Assembly (NCBI GenBank): GCA_031394355.1
Contig: JANNSU010000052.1
Span: 1-18,622 of the forward strand
DNA from: JAEUMY01 sp031394355
GTDB lineage: Bacteria > Pseudomonadota > Gammaproteobacteria > Burkholderiales > Usitatibacteraceae
Direction of reading: 5' to 3'
DNA length: 18,622 nucleotides
Positions 6,648-14,309 of the stretch are shown here, in pieces. The notes beneath the pieces are model-generated. The model was not told the DNA's origin, made no database searches, and saw only the letters and a program-made list of their open reading frames with translations. The translations under genes and the position numbers were made by a program. Every line of letters starts with the position of its first letter. Position 1 is the first letter of the stretch.

Positions 6648-7861
6648 CCTCACTCCTCGAACCTCTCAAACAGACCGTCGGCTTCACGCCCTTTGGCGAT
6701 GTGGTCGGCAATCTCACTCTTGGCCGCGGTCGCATCGGCGATGCCGCCGTGCAGGTCGCGCTGATCGAAAACAAGATCGCATCCGGCTCGCTCGGCATCA
6801 TGGAATGCAACAAGCTGGCGCAACTGTTCCGGCTGGCGGCGAAGGACTCGAAGCCGCTGATTCTCTATCTCGACTCCGCCGGCGCGCGTGTGTCACAAGG
6901 GCTGCCTGCATTGGGCGCATTTCGCAGCATGTATCGCGCGGCGATGGAGCTGGCGGTGACACCCGCACGCGTGGTCACGGTACTCGGCACAAATTGTTAT
7001 GGCGGTGCCAGCATGCTTGCGCATCTGGGGCGTACGCGAATATTCGCGAAGCAAACGCAGCTCGCCATGTCCGGCCCGTCCATCCTGGCGCAGGCTGCCG
7101 GCAGCAATCCGCTGGATGACATGTGGCGAGCCATTGCGCAGGCCAGCATCGGGGCGGAAGCGCGCAGCAAGGTCAATCCCGCCAACCGATTGGGCGATGC
7201 GCTGGCGGCCCAGCTCACGCTGGCCTTGCAAGCGCCGCCGGTTGATCCGAAGAAGCGCCATGCCGAACTGGGCGAGCGTCTGGGAAAGCTGCGTGATGCA
7301 CTGGGCGTCCCGCCTGCGCCGTTCACGCGTCGCGACCTTGAGAAGCTCTTCTCGGGCCAGTATGTGCTCGGCGAACGCGATGGCTTTGTCACCGGTGAAG
7401 CGACGCTGGAGGAGGTACGTTACCGGGTGATGGGCATCATCGGTGGCAAGCCTGTGAGCGCAGCGAAAGCCTGGGCCCTGGCCAATGCAGCCTGGCAGGC
7501 ACCCAAGGACCTGCCCATCCTGTTGTTGCTCGATGCGGATTCGCACTCGTCCCGCATTGATGACGAGAAGTTGATTCTGTCCGAATATTTGTTTGATCTC
7601 TCGCTCGCGCTGCATCAGGCAGTACCTGCGCGGCTGGTGGTGGCCGGTACGTCGGGTGGCGGCAGCTTTGTCGCATTCTCGGCGGCCGCGACCCGTCTCG
7701 GACTCGTGCAGGGAGTCACCATCCAGCTGCTGCCCGGCTCCGCGATTGCCAGCATCCTGGGCGAGAACAAGGACGCCGCCATTGACTTCGCCGAAGCCAA
7801 AAAGGCCGGCGTGGCAGAAGAAGAAATCAAGATCGGGTTGGTACCCGGCCTGGTTGAATGA
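6644..7861 (+). CDS. Carboxyltransferase resembling fused malonate decarboxylase beta and gamma subunits
   Basis: 405 aa. The two halves each look like a crotonase-fold carboxyltransferase. The N-half has LYLDSAGARVSQG and NCYGGAS (from residue 117); the C-half has LLLLDADSHSSRID and GTSGGGSF (from residue 335). Glycine-rich turns of this type form oxyanion holes. The halves resemble MdcD and MdcE of biotin-independent malonate decarboxylase, normally two proteins working with MdcA and the acyl carrier MdcC, neither of which is in the window. ATG 6644 overlaps the upstream TGA (ATGA), and the stop overlaps an ATG at 7858, so translation is probably coupled. The substrate may be malonyl-CoA, malonyl-ACP or another acyl-CoA; this is unresolved. 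The gene carries one exact GCGAATATTCGC. Confidence 0.75.
   Translation: MTSLLEPLKQTVGFTPFGDVVGNLTLGRGRIGDAAVQVALIENKIASGSLGIMECNKLAQLFRLAAKDSKPLILYLDSAGARVSQGLPALGAFRSMYRAAMELAVTPARVVTVLGTNCYGGASMLAHLGRTRIFAKQTQLAMSGPSILAQAAGSNPLDDMWRAIAQASIGAEARSKVNPANRLGDALAAQLTLALQAPPVDPKKRHAELGERLGKLRDALGVPPAPFTRRDLEKLFSGQYVLGERDGFVTGEATLEEVRYRVMGIIGGKPVSAAKAWALANAAWQAPKDLPILLLLDADSHSSRIDDEKLILSEYLFDLSLALHQAVPARLVVAGTSGGGSFVAFSAAATRLGLVQGVTIQLLPGSAIASILGENKDAAIDFAEAKKAGVAEEEIKIGLVPGLVE
7036..7047. repeat. 12-bp palindrome GCGAATATTCGC, copy 3
   Basis: Exact copy inside the MdcD/MdcE-like gene, read as R-I-F-A with an ATA codon. Flanking C and G extend the palindrome to 14 bp. Confidence 0.9.
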
Positions 7862-7872
7862 GCAGACTTGAC

Positions 7873-7877
7873 AGGAA
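7873..7877 (+). promoter_or_regulatory. Ribosome-binding site deciding the matB start
   Basis: AGGAA lies 4 nt before ATG 7882. The alternative ATG 7858 overlaps the upstream stop and has no such site, and MatB proteins typically begin MNxNL as here. Confidence 0.55.
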
Positions 7878-7881
7878 CAGC

Positions 7882-9390
7882 ATGAACCAGAACTTGTATG
7901 CACTTTTCGAATCACGCTTCCCGGTTGATCGCGATGCCGTGTTCCTCGAAACCGAGCATGGCAGCACGGTGAGCTTCCGCGATCTGGACGAGGTCACGGC
8001 ACGCTTCGCGTCTTACTTCACCGGGCTGGGTCTGAAGCCGGGTGATCGCGTGGCGGCGCAGGTGGAGAAGTCGCCCCAGGCGCTGTTCCTGTACCTCGGC
8101 TGCCTTCGCGCAGGGCTGGTCTGGTTGCCGCTCAACACGGCCTATCAATCCGCAGAGGTGGAGTATTTCCTCGGCGACGCCGAGCCGCGCGCCGTCATCG
8201 CCCAGCCGAAGACCTTGGTCTGGATGGATGCTATCTGTACCCGACTCACCATCCCGCACTTGCTCACGCTGGATGAACACGGGCAAGGCACGCTGATCGA
8301 GCGTTCTGCTGCCGCGACCACTACATTCGACACGCTGATGCGGGGCGCGGACGATCTCGCCGCCATCCTCTACACCTCTGGCACGACCGGTCGTTCCAAA
8401 GGGGCCATGATCACCCATCGCAACTTGAGCTCGAACGCATTGGCGTTGCACAAGACCTGGGGATTCCGGCCCGGGGACGTGCTGTTGCATACGCTGCCGC
8501 TGTTTCACGTGCATGGCCTGTTCGTGGCCTGTCATTGCGCCTTGCTCAACGGCGGGAAGATGATTTTCCATTCCCGCTTTGAAGCGGCAGCGGTCATGCG
8601 TGCTTTGCCGTATGCGACCGTGTTCATGGGTGTGCCCACCTATTACGTCCGCCTGCTGGCTGACGACAAGTTCGACGCGGCACACACTGCGAATATTCGC
8701 CTTTTCATCTCCGGCTCGGCACCGTTGCTGACGGAAACGTTCGGGGCCTTCCGTGAGCGCACCGGAAAGGTGATCCTCGAACGCTATGGCATGACCGAGA
8801 CCGGCATGATCACGTCCAATCCGCTGGACGGTGAACGCAAAGGGGGCACAGTGGGCCCGCCGCTGCCCGGCGTGTCCGTACTGGTGGTGGGCGCTGATGG
8901 CGCACCGCTCAATACCGATGAGATCGGAGACATTCTGGTCAAAGGCGACAACGTGCTGCCGGGGTACTGGCGCATGCTCGAGAAGAATGCGGAAGAGTTC
9001 ACTGCCGATGGCTACTTCAAGACCGGTGATGTGGGCAAGCTCGATAGAGAGGGCTACCTGTCCATCGTTGGTCGCAGCAAAGATCTCGTCATCACGGGCG
9101 GCTATAACGTGTATCCCAAGGAGATTGAGCTCCTGCTGGACGAATTGCCCGGCGTGGCCGAATCTGCCGTGATCGGCGTGCCGCATCCGGATTTTGGTGA
9201 AGCCGTCACGGCTGTTGTCGTGCAAAAGCCCGGGGCCACGCTGGTCGAGAGCGATGTCATCGCAGCTCTGAAGGGAAAGCTGGCCAACTTCAAGGTGCCC
9301 AAGCGCGTGCATGTGGTGAATGATCTGCCGCGAAACGCCATGGGCAAGGTGCAGAAGAACGTGTTGAGGCAACAGTTCGACAAGGGGTGA
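7882..9390 (+). CDS. matB: Malonyl-CoA synthetase (malonate-CoA ligase)
   Basis: 502 aa, normal for MatB. It is an AMP-forming acyl-CoA synthetase that makes malonyl-CoA from malonate, CoA and ATP in the cytoplasm. Visible motifs are the P-loop-like YTSGTTGRSKGAM (from residue 164), YGMTETG (302-308), the hinge region GYLSIVGRSKDLVITGGYN and the catalytic lysine K489 in NAMGKVQK. The N-terminus MNQNLYALFESRF fits the family. A slightly longer start at 7858 (ATGA overlap) is possible, but the AGGAA before 7882 supports the shorter form. matA follows 32 bp later. The pairing of matB with matA is the classic malonate-degradation arrangement. One exact GCGAATATTCGC falls at residues 270-273. Confidence 0.92.
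   Translation: MNQNLYALFESRFPVDRDAVFLETEHGSTVSFRDLDEVTARFASYFTGLGLKPGDRVAAQVEKSPQALFLYLGCLRAGLVWLPLNTAYQSAEVEYFLGDAEPRAVIAQPKTLVWMDAICTRLTIPHLLTLDEHGQGTLIERSAAATTTFDTLMRGADDLAAILYTSGTTGRSKGAMITHRNLSSNALALHKTWGFRPGDVLLHTLPLFHVHGLFVACHCALLNGGKMIFHSRFEAAAVMRALPYATVFMGVPTYYVRLLADDKFDAAHTANIRLFISGSAPLLTETFGAFRERTGKVILERYGMTETGMITSNPLDGERKGGTVGPPLPGVSVLVVGADGAPLNTDEIGDILVKGDNVLPGYWRMLEKNAEEFTADGYFKTGDVGKLDREGYLSIVGRSKDLVITGGYNVYPKEIELLLDELPGVAESAVIGVPHPDFGEAVTAVVVQKPGATLVESDVIAALKGKLANFKVPKRVHVVNDLPRNAMGKVQKNVLRQQFDKG
8689..8700. repeat. 12-bp palindrome GCGAATATTCGC, copy 4
   Basis: Exact copy inside matB, read as A-N-I-R just before LFISGSAPL. Confidence 0.9.
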
Positions 9391-9394
9391 CACG

Positions 9395-9436
9395 ATGAGG
9401 GAGACACGATGAGCGAAACAAGATGAGCGAAACACG
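9395..9436 (+). repeat. Triple 14-bp repeat carrying three staggered start codons before matA
   Basis: ATGAGGGAGACACG (9395), ATGAGCGAAACAAG (9409) and ATGAGCGAAACACG (9423) follow each other without gaps. Because 14 is not a multiple of 3, the first two ATGs open five-codon frames (MRETR and MSETR), each ending in a TGA that overlaps the next ATG. Only the third opens matA. AAGGGG precedes the first ATG and GAGGGAG the second; the third has a poor site of its own. Confidence 0.85.
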
Positions 9437-10775
9437 TGGCACGACACTCGGCAGGCTGGGCAGCATGGTGGGCTCGATCAAGGCGCTGGCCTTGCCGCGC
9501 GCGGAGCGCCGGGCCGGCCGTCTCGCCAAGTTGCTGGCAACGCTCATCTCCGAACGGGGCGAGGCGACCGGTGCCGTCATGTCGCGCCGCGCTGTGGCGC
9601 TCTACAGGGGGCTGGATGAAGTCGGGCGCCGACACTTTTTCGATCATCTGGTACGCGATTTCTCACCCAATCCCCGTCAGGTGCTCTCGGCGGCAGAGGC
9701 CTACTTCAAGGAACCGACGCCCGCCAATCTCGCGTTTCTGCAGTTTGTCGCCGAGCCACCGCGTCAGGAAGTGTTTCGGCGCATGAACATGGCACCCTGC
9801 GGCACGGAGGTGCTGGTGTCAATGCGCACGGCGCTCCTGAAGGAGCTGAAGGCACATGCCGACTATGCTGTCATCGACCAGGACCTGCAGCATCTCTTCG
9901 GTTCGTGGTTCAACCGCGGCTTTCTGCAACTTCGCCGTATCGACTGGAACACGCCTGCTGCGATTCTGGAAAAGCTCATCGTCTATGAGGCGGTGCATGA
10001 AATTCAGGGCTTTCCCGATCTCAAACGCCGCCTCGCCGCAGATCGTCGCTGCTTCGGCTTCTTCCATCCCGCTTTGCCGGATGAGCCACTCATCTTCGTG
10101 GAGGTGGCATTCACGGATCAGCTGCCCAGCTCGGTGGCGCCCATTCTCTCGCTCGACAGCGTGGTTGGTGATCCGAGGAAGGCGCGCTGTGCCATCTTCT
10201 ATTCCATCACCAGTTGTCAGGATGGATTGAAGGGCATCTCGTTCGGCAACTTTCTCATCAAGCAGGTGGCGGCCGATTTGCATGCGGAGCTGCCCAATTT
10301 GCGAATATTCGCAACACTGTCGCCGGTACCGGGCTTCGTGCGCTGGCTCGCCAAGCAGGTGGCAGAGCGCCATCGCTGGGCGGATGAGTCCGTGCGTCAG
10401 GAAGTGCAGGGTTTTTTGAAGCGCCAGGCGCTGCCGCCACCAGAATCTGCCGAGCGAGTCGAACAACTGCTGGCCTGGTATCTCACCCGCGAATGGGATG
10501 CCGGCCATTCACGCGATCCGGTGGCGCGATTCCACCTCGGCAATGGTGCGCGGCTGGAGCGCATCAACCGAGCTGCCGATCTCGGCAGCAAGGGCGTGGG
10601 CCAGTCATTGGGTTTCATGGTCAACTACGGCTATGACCTCGGCTATGTTGAAGCCAACCATGAGGCCTATGTGAATCAGCACAAGGTGGCAGCGGCGAGC
10701 TCGGTCGACAAGGCGGCGCGTGCCGCGGAGGCATTCTGGTCCCGCGTCGACCCGGAAAAGCTGGCGGGCAGGTAA
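9423..10775 (+). CDS. matA: Malonyl-CoA decarboxylase
   Basis: 450 aa, typical of bacterial MatA/MCD. It converts malonyl-CoA to acetyl-CoA and CO2. Family motifs seen: MNMAPCGTEVLVSMR, HPALPDEPLIFVEVAFTD, FYSITSCQDGLKGISFGNFL and FATLSPVPGF. The likely catalytic pair is S300 (in TLSP) and H371 (in FHLGNGARLERIN), matching the Ser-His pair known in the human enzyme. The start at 9423 is the third of three staggered ATGs and the only one in frame. Translation may rely on reinitiation from the two five-codon frames before it. The exact GCGAATATTCGC at 10301 lies directly before the active-site serine segment. No terminator is seen directly after it. Confidence 0.93.
   Translation: MSETRGTTLGRLGSMVGSIKALALPRAERRAGRLAKLLATLISERGEATGAVMSRRAVALYRGLDEVGRRHFFDHLVRDFSPNPRQVLSAAEAYFKEPTPANLAFLQFVAEPPRQEVFRRMNMAPCGTEVLVSMRTALLKELKAHADYAVIDQDLQHLFGSWFNRGFLQLRRIDWNTPAAILEKLIVYEAVHEIQGFPDLKRRLAADRRCFGFFHPALPDEPLIFVEVAFTDQLPSSVAPILSLDSVVGDPRKARCAIFYSITSCQDGLKGISFGNFLIKQVAADLHAELPNLRIFATLSPVPGFVRWLAKQVAERHRWADESVRQEVQGFLKRQALPPPESAERVEQLLAWYLTREWDAGHSRDPVARFHLGNGARLERINRAADLGSKGVGQSLGFMVNYGYDLGYVEANHEAYVNQHKVAAASSVDKAARAAEAFWSRVDPEKLAGR
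10301..10312. repeat. 12-bp palindrome GCGAATATTCGC, copy 5
   Basis: Exact copy inside matA, read as R-I-F-A. It extends to a 16-bp perfect palindrome, TTGCGAATATTCGCAA, at 10299-10314. Confidence 0.9.
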
Positions 10776-10829
10776 ACTCCGCGCCTTGGTCCGCCGTTAC
10801 TGGGATTGAGCATCGATATATGTCAAGAC

Positions 10830-10858
10830 TTGAGATGTTGCTCGATACACCCGATATA
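10830..10858 (+). promoter_or_regulatory. Possible sigma-70 promoter for the DUF1178 gene
   Basis: TTGAGA (10830-10835), a 17-bp spacer and GATATA (10853-10858) lie 45 bp before the DUF1178 start. The match is partial and chance is possible. The 128-bp gap after matA suggests a separate promoter. Confidence 0.3.
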
Positions 10859-10903
10859 GTGACTATCTACAACTGCGGACACGGACTGCGCTGAATAAAA
10901 ATC

Positions 10904-11353
10904 ATGATTGTTTTCAACCTCATCTGCCCTGACCAGCATGGCTTTGAAGGCTGGTTTGCTTCGAGCGAGGGATTCGAGCGTCAGCTGGAGTCCGGCCTGG
11001 TCTCGTGCCCCATCTGTGGCGATGCGAATATTCGCAAGGCGCTGTCAGCACCGCGACTCAACCTGGGCGCCGTAGCGGAAGCCGCGCCTGCGACGGCGTC
11101 GGCCGATGCATCCCAAGCCTATCTCGGCACGCAGCCCATGCTGATGCAGCAGTTCAAGCGATTCATCCTGTCCCACACCGAGAACGTTGGTGCCGAGTTT
11201 GCAGAAACCGCAAGGCGCATGCACTACGGCGAGGAGTCCCACCGCAACATTCGCGGCAAGGTGAGCGCAGATGAAGCCGCCGAGCTGCGTGACGAAGGCA
11301 TCCACGCAGTCAACCTGCCGCCGGAAATGGTGTTGGACGAAACGGTGCAGTAA
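10904..11353 (+). CDS. DUF1178 family protein
   Basis: 149 aa. The N-terminus MIVFNLICPDQHGFEGWFAS, with a CxxxH pair (C9, H13... HGFEGWF) and CPIC (36-39), is the recognisable start of DUF1178 proteins, which are widespread in proteobacteria. The cysteines suggest a small zinc ribbon. A flexible A/T/S-rich stretch follows, then a helical C-terminal part (ETARRMHYGEESHRNIRGK) ending in NLPPEMV. The function is unknown. No strong Shine-Dalgarno precedes ATG 10904. It is followed at once by a 12-bp palindrome and then by a strong terminator. It is probably a housekeeping neighbour rather than part of the malonate pathway. Confidence 0.85.
   Translation: MIVFNLICPDQHGFEGWFASSEGFERQLESGLVSCPICGDANIRKALSAPRLNLGAVAEAAPATASADASQAYLGTQPMLMQQFKRFILSHTENVGAEFAETARRMHYGEESHRNIRGKVSADEAAELRDEGIHAVNLPPEMVLDETVQ
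11024..11035. repeat. 12-bp palindrome GCGAATATTCGC, copy 6
   Basis: Exact copy inside the DUF1178 gene, read as A-N-I-R directly after the CPICGD zinc-ribbon-like motif. Flanking T and A extend it to 14 bp. Confidence 0.9.
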
Positions 11354-11354
11354 C

Positions 11355-11366
11355 GCGAATATTCGC
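11355..11366. repeat. 12-bp palindrome GCGAATATTCGC, copy 7
   Basis: Exact copy starting 2 bp after the DUF1178 stop codon, ahead of the terminator hairpin. Confidence 0.9.
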
Positions 11367-11386
11367 ATTGCATGGGATGCGAGTTG

Positions 11387-11411
11387 AAAGGGCCGACGCT
11401 GTCGGCCCTTT
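11387..11411. terminator. Bidirectional intrinsic terminator
   Basis: AAAGGGCCGAC (11387-11397) and GTCGGCCCTTT (11401-11411) form a perfect 11-bp stem with a GCT loop. A and T runs at the base give U-rich ends on both strands. It sits between the convergent DUF1178 gene and the membrane-protein gene ending at 11489. Confidence 0.85.
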
Positions 11412-11488
11412 GCATTGTTGCTCCAGGTTGAGTATGTCGGGTGTTGCAAACAACTGGACACATACGCCGCGTTCAGGGCACCACATTC

Positions 11489-12547
11489 TTACTGGTTTGA
11501 TCGACGCTGAATCAATTCCCTGACAGTCGTCGGCAGTATGGCGCGCAGCGCGTTGCCTAGAGTGGATTCGTGCCGTTGCCAGAACACACCTGCGGCAACG
11601 AGTGCGAGCCCCACTGCAGTCAGGGCGACCGGAAACAGCATGCTGTCCTTGAAGACGGAGTGGGACAGGTGCCCTAGATACAGTGCCACGCCGATACCGC
11701 CAAAGACGGCGAAGACCCTGCGCGAAAGCATTGCGCCTGCCGCGATCAGGAGAATGTTGATGCAGCAGTACAGGAACTTCCCCAGCTCGCTGTTTGAGTT
11801 CATGCTGGTCAGCCCACCCCAGAATGTCAGCGTCCCGAAAATGTACAGCCAGAATGCAAAGTCCTTGCGTTGATCGGTCCGGATATCGACCATGAATCCA
11901 AACCCGATCATCAGCATGCCAAAGCCGGTCGAGACAAGCTTTCCCCTGTCCGAAAAGAACTCGGTGGCAGTGCCGCCGAACAGGAACGGTGCAAGGTCCA
12001 TGCTGATGTACCAAAGCGTCACTGCAACGGGCAGGACGAGGAAGGGAAGACGATAGCGCCATAGCGCGATCGCACCGGCTACAAGCGTCATCAGTTCCAT
12101 CAACATCCAGCGCCAGTCGATATGGGTGTGATAGTCGCGGTAGGCACTTTGGGCACCCGCTTCGGCGGGCCACATGCCGAGAATGTGCTGGGTGGCGTAG
12201 ACAGCGAGTGGCGTCATCGCGACAGCCAGCGATGCCATGATGCCTGCGGGAATTGCCAACTGCCTGCGTCCGAGCAGCCACTCGGTCAGCACAATCGCAA
12301 TGACACCATAGGCAAGGGAGATGGTCAGCAGACCCGGACCGCCGAACTGTTCCCATCCCAGCGTCATGAAGAGTGTCATGGCGCCGATGGCAATCATTCC
12401 TCCAAGGTAGTACAGGATGTGCGCCGCTCGAAACGTCGGCGTCTCCTGCTCTCGCTCCTGCAGAAATGCCCAAAGATCGGTGGCTTCTTTCTGGCCAACA
12501 AGTCCCTTGGCCACCGCCTCATCCAGCGTGCGCTGCGTGATCTGCAC
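11489..12547 (-). CDS. Multi-spanning membrane protein, DUF2157-like
   Basis: 352 aa. A short soluble N-terminus (ITQRTLDEAVAKGLVGQKEA) resembles the start of DUF2157 proteins and is followed by about eight to ten hydrophobic segments such as AAHILYYLGGMIAIGAMTLF and, near the end, FPVALTAVGLALVAAGVFW. It is probably in the inner membrane; the function is unknown. The start codon is GTG at 12547, which shares one base with the TAG stop of the upstream gene (TAGTG), so the two are translationally coupled. It ends toward the bidirectional terminator at 11387-11411. The DUF2157 assignment is tentative. Confidence 0.75.
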   Translation of the reverse strand: MQITQRTLDEAVAKGLVGQKEATDLWAFLQEREQETPTFRAAHILYYLGGMIAIGAMTLFMTLGWEQFGGPGLLTISLAYGVIAIVLTEWLLGRRQLAIPAGIMASLAVAMTPLAVYATQHILGMWPAEAGAQSAYRDYHTHIDWRWMLMELMTLVAGAIALWRYRLPFLVLPVAVTLWYISMDLAPFLFGGTATEFFSDRGKLVSTGFGMLMIGFGFMVDIRTDQRKDFAFWLYIFGTLTFWGGLTSMNSNSELGKFLYCCINILLIAAGAMLSRRVFAVFGGIGVALYLGHLSHSVFKDSMLFPVALTAVGLALVAAGVFWQRHESTLGNALRAILPTTVRELIQRRSNQ

Positions 12548-12999
12548 TATGCGTCCTCTCTCTCGGCGAAGAACGGGTGTGTCCTGATCTGCATGAGATA
12601 CGTGGCGAGCCCCACCATGAAAATACCTTCGGCGAGTGCGACGGCTTCGTCCAGTGTCCAGCCCTGGCCGGGTGTTTCGGGCGGCAAAAGAAGTGACAGT
12701 GCGCCAAACAGAAAGCCCAGAAACACGGCGACCTTCCTGAGCGGCTCATCGCCCCACCAGAGGCCCCTGAAGAGATACATCAACAGTGCGGACATCGCCA
12801 GGACAACCATCCACCACACTTCGCCTTTGAGAAACAGCAATGCGGTATCCAGTGCCGAGAACGCGGCGAACAGCACGGCGATGATCACGATTCCCTGAGG
12901 ACGCTGCGCGGCCTTGGTCGCCGCGTGACGACGATCCATGTCTGGGCTCAGCAACGGGGCTTCAGGTGGCTTGTAGGGATCTTCGGGGGTTGGCGGCAC
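12547..12999 (-). CDS. Small membrane protein, unknown function
   Basis: 150 aa. A proline-rich N-terminus (PPTPEDPYKPPEAP) precedes about four hydrophobic segments: IVIIAVLFAAFSALDTALLF, WWMVVLAMSALLMYLF, KVAVFLGFLFGALSLLL and a weaker one near EGIFMVGLATYLM. The start used is GTG 12999; an ATG at 12939 (MDRRHAATK) is an alternative, and neither has a clear Shine-Dalgarno. The stop overlaps the GTG of the DUF2157-like gene by one base, so the two proteins probably work together. I do not recognise a named family. Confidence 0.65.
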   Translation of the reverse strand: MPPTPEDPYKPPEAPLLSPDMDRRHAATKAAQRPQGIVIIAVLFAAFSALDTALLFLKGEVWWMVVLAMSALLMYLFRGLWWGDEPLRKVAVFLGFLFGALSLLLPPETPGQGWTLDEAVALAEGIFMVGLATYLMQIRTHPFFAEREDA

Positions 13000-13068
13000 G
13001 TGGGTTTTGGAAGGGAGGGCAGATACGTGATTCTAAGGCGATGTCTGCACCGACGTGGTACTCGATTG

Positions 13069-13647
13069 TCATGCCGTCCTGCCACCCGGGACGGCGAAAT
13101 CCAACTCTGCCGCTCTGGCTGTGCCGTTGACCCGTCCGGGATAGGCGAGCCATTGGATCACGGTGTTGAGATCATCGATGAGCATGGCGGCGTCGAGCCG
13201 GCGACCCGCCGGCAGGTCCATGTCTTTTGTCGTGTGCGCGTCGGACACCAGCGTGAGGTCATAGCCCCGCTCCAGCGCGGCATACGCGGTCGCGCGAATG
13301 CACCAGTTGGTCGCGGCTCCCGCGAGGATGATGTGCGACACACCCAGTCGCGCGAGGTTCTCATCCAGCGTCGTCTGTTCGAAGCCGGAATTGAACTGCT
13401 TGTGGACGGTCGTCTCGTCATCGCGCGGATCCAGCTCCGATACCCAGGCCCAGCCCTCGGAGCCACGCACATAGTCGTCATCGTTGTGCTGCACCCAGAT
13501 GACCGGCACGCCCGCCGCTCGCGCACGGGCAACGACGAGCGCCACATTGCCGACAATGCGGTCTCGGTCGTGCGCGGTAGCGACGACATCACGCTGGACG
13601 TCAACGACAATCAGGGCAGGCGTCTTGCCGGGGCGAATGGTGGACAT
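13069..13647 (-). CDS. Isochorismatase-family cysteine hydrolase
   Basis: 192 aa. The fold's catalytic triad is visible: D16 in ALIVVDVQRD, K83 in HKQFNSGF and C116 in GAATNWCIRATA. This family covers isochorismatases, nicotinamidases, N-carbamoylsarcosine amidases and related hydrolases; with a catalytic cysteine, an amidase-type activity is more likely than isochorismate hydrolysis. ATG 13647 is chosen over a TTG at 13653. It is not linked to siderophore genes here and stands alone between membrane-protein genes. The substrate is unknown. Confidence 0.88.
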   Translation of the reverse strand: MSTIRPGKTPALIVVDVQRDVVATAHDRDRIVGNVALVVARARAAGVPVIWVQHNDDDYVRGSEGWAWVSELDPRDDETTVHKQFNSGFEQTTLDENLARLGVSHIILAGAATNWCIRATAYAALERGYDLTLVSDAHTTKDMDLPAGRRLDAAMLIDDLNTVIQWLAYPGRVNGTARAAELDFAVPGGRTA

Positions 13648-13733
13648 GGTCAAGATTCTCTGGTGGGCGCTTCAGCGAGAAACAACAGGGTGATTATCGC
13701 GCAAGTTGCAATTGTTTCCGGCCGCCTCTGCTT

Positions 13734-13745
13734 GCGAATATTCGC
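13734..13745. repeat. 12-bp palindrome GCGAATATTCGC, copy 8
   Basis: Exact intergenic copy, 87 bp upstream of the isochorismatase-family start and downstream of the 113-aa gene. Flanking T and A extend it to 14 bp. Confidence 0.9.
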
Positions 13746-13753
13746 ATGGCCCG

Positions 13754-13782
13754 ACGACTCCAACTGATCCCACGGGAGTCGT
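13754..13782 (-). terminator. Stem-loop downstream of the 113-aa membrane-protein gene
   Basis: ACGACTCC (13754-13761) pairs with GGAGTCGT (13775-13782) around a 13-nt loop. It lies about 50 bp beyond the stop of the gene at 13835. The U-tract is weak. Confidence 0.45.
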
Positions 13783-13834
13783 TGCAGCGCCCGTCACACA
13801 GGCCAGTGCCGAGATGACGGCTCATCAAGACCGG

Positions 13835-14176
13835 TCAGGCCGTATTTGCCGTCGGCTGCTCCAGTTCACCGCGCTTCATTGTCAACAGCGAGTAGACATA
13901 GCAGACCAGAACTGCTGCACAGATGGCGCTGCCTCTGAACCCGACAGGGGCGAACAAATAGGCGCTGTAGCACAGCGCCACGCGAGCCACCGCATGTCGC
14001 ATCCCGGCAGGGTCGTCTGCTGCCCAGCCATAAGGAATCCAGATCACGCCCATGAGAATGGCGCCACCCAGAACGATGAACATGGGATTGCCACTGGCGC
14101 CGATGATGACGAGCGGCCACAGCATCACAACCATGATGAGAGACTGCAGGAACATGCCTGTCAGCGGATTGCTCAT
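13835..14176 (-). CDS. Small integral membrane protein, unknown function
   Basis: 113 aa from ATG 14176 (MSNPLTGMFLQ). A longer frame to 14290 adds 38 residues that look noncoding (no hydrophobic or family pattern). Four hydrophobic segments can be seen: LIMVVMLWPLVIIGA, MFIVLGGAILMGVIWIPYGW, ARVALCYSAYLFAP and AICAAVLVCYVYSLL. The pattern WIPYGW...HAVARVALCYSAYLF faintly recalls DUF7010-type membrane proteins, but I cannot confirm it. It lies downstream of the TfpX/TfpZ-like gene on the same strand with a 133-bp gap. Confidence 0.6.
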   Translation of the reverse strand: MSNPLTGMFLQSLIMVVMLWPLVIIGASGNPMFIVLGGAILMGVIWIPYGWAADDPAGMRHAVARVALCYSAYLFAPVGFRGSAICAAVLVCYVYSLLTMKRGELEQPTANTA

Positions 14177-14309
14177 GGCTAATGGCGGATGGGGGATATC
14201 GGTAGGTCCCGCTCGTTCGGTCAGCGCGATGTGGCGACCGACAGCAGTGGACGCGCTGTCTGCGAAGTGTCGCAATGGGCAGCCATGCAACGGTCGGGGT
14301 TTCTACTTG

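Noticed and set aside
7581..7592. CCGAATATTTGT as another copy of the 12-bp palindrome
   Set aside because: Three mismatches and loss of symmetry; it simply encodes S-E-Y-L in the carboxyltransferase.
7912..9447. 511-codon minus-strand open frame opposite matB
   Set aside because: matB on the other strand has all family motifs; the antisense product is H/R/Q-rich with no family pattern.
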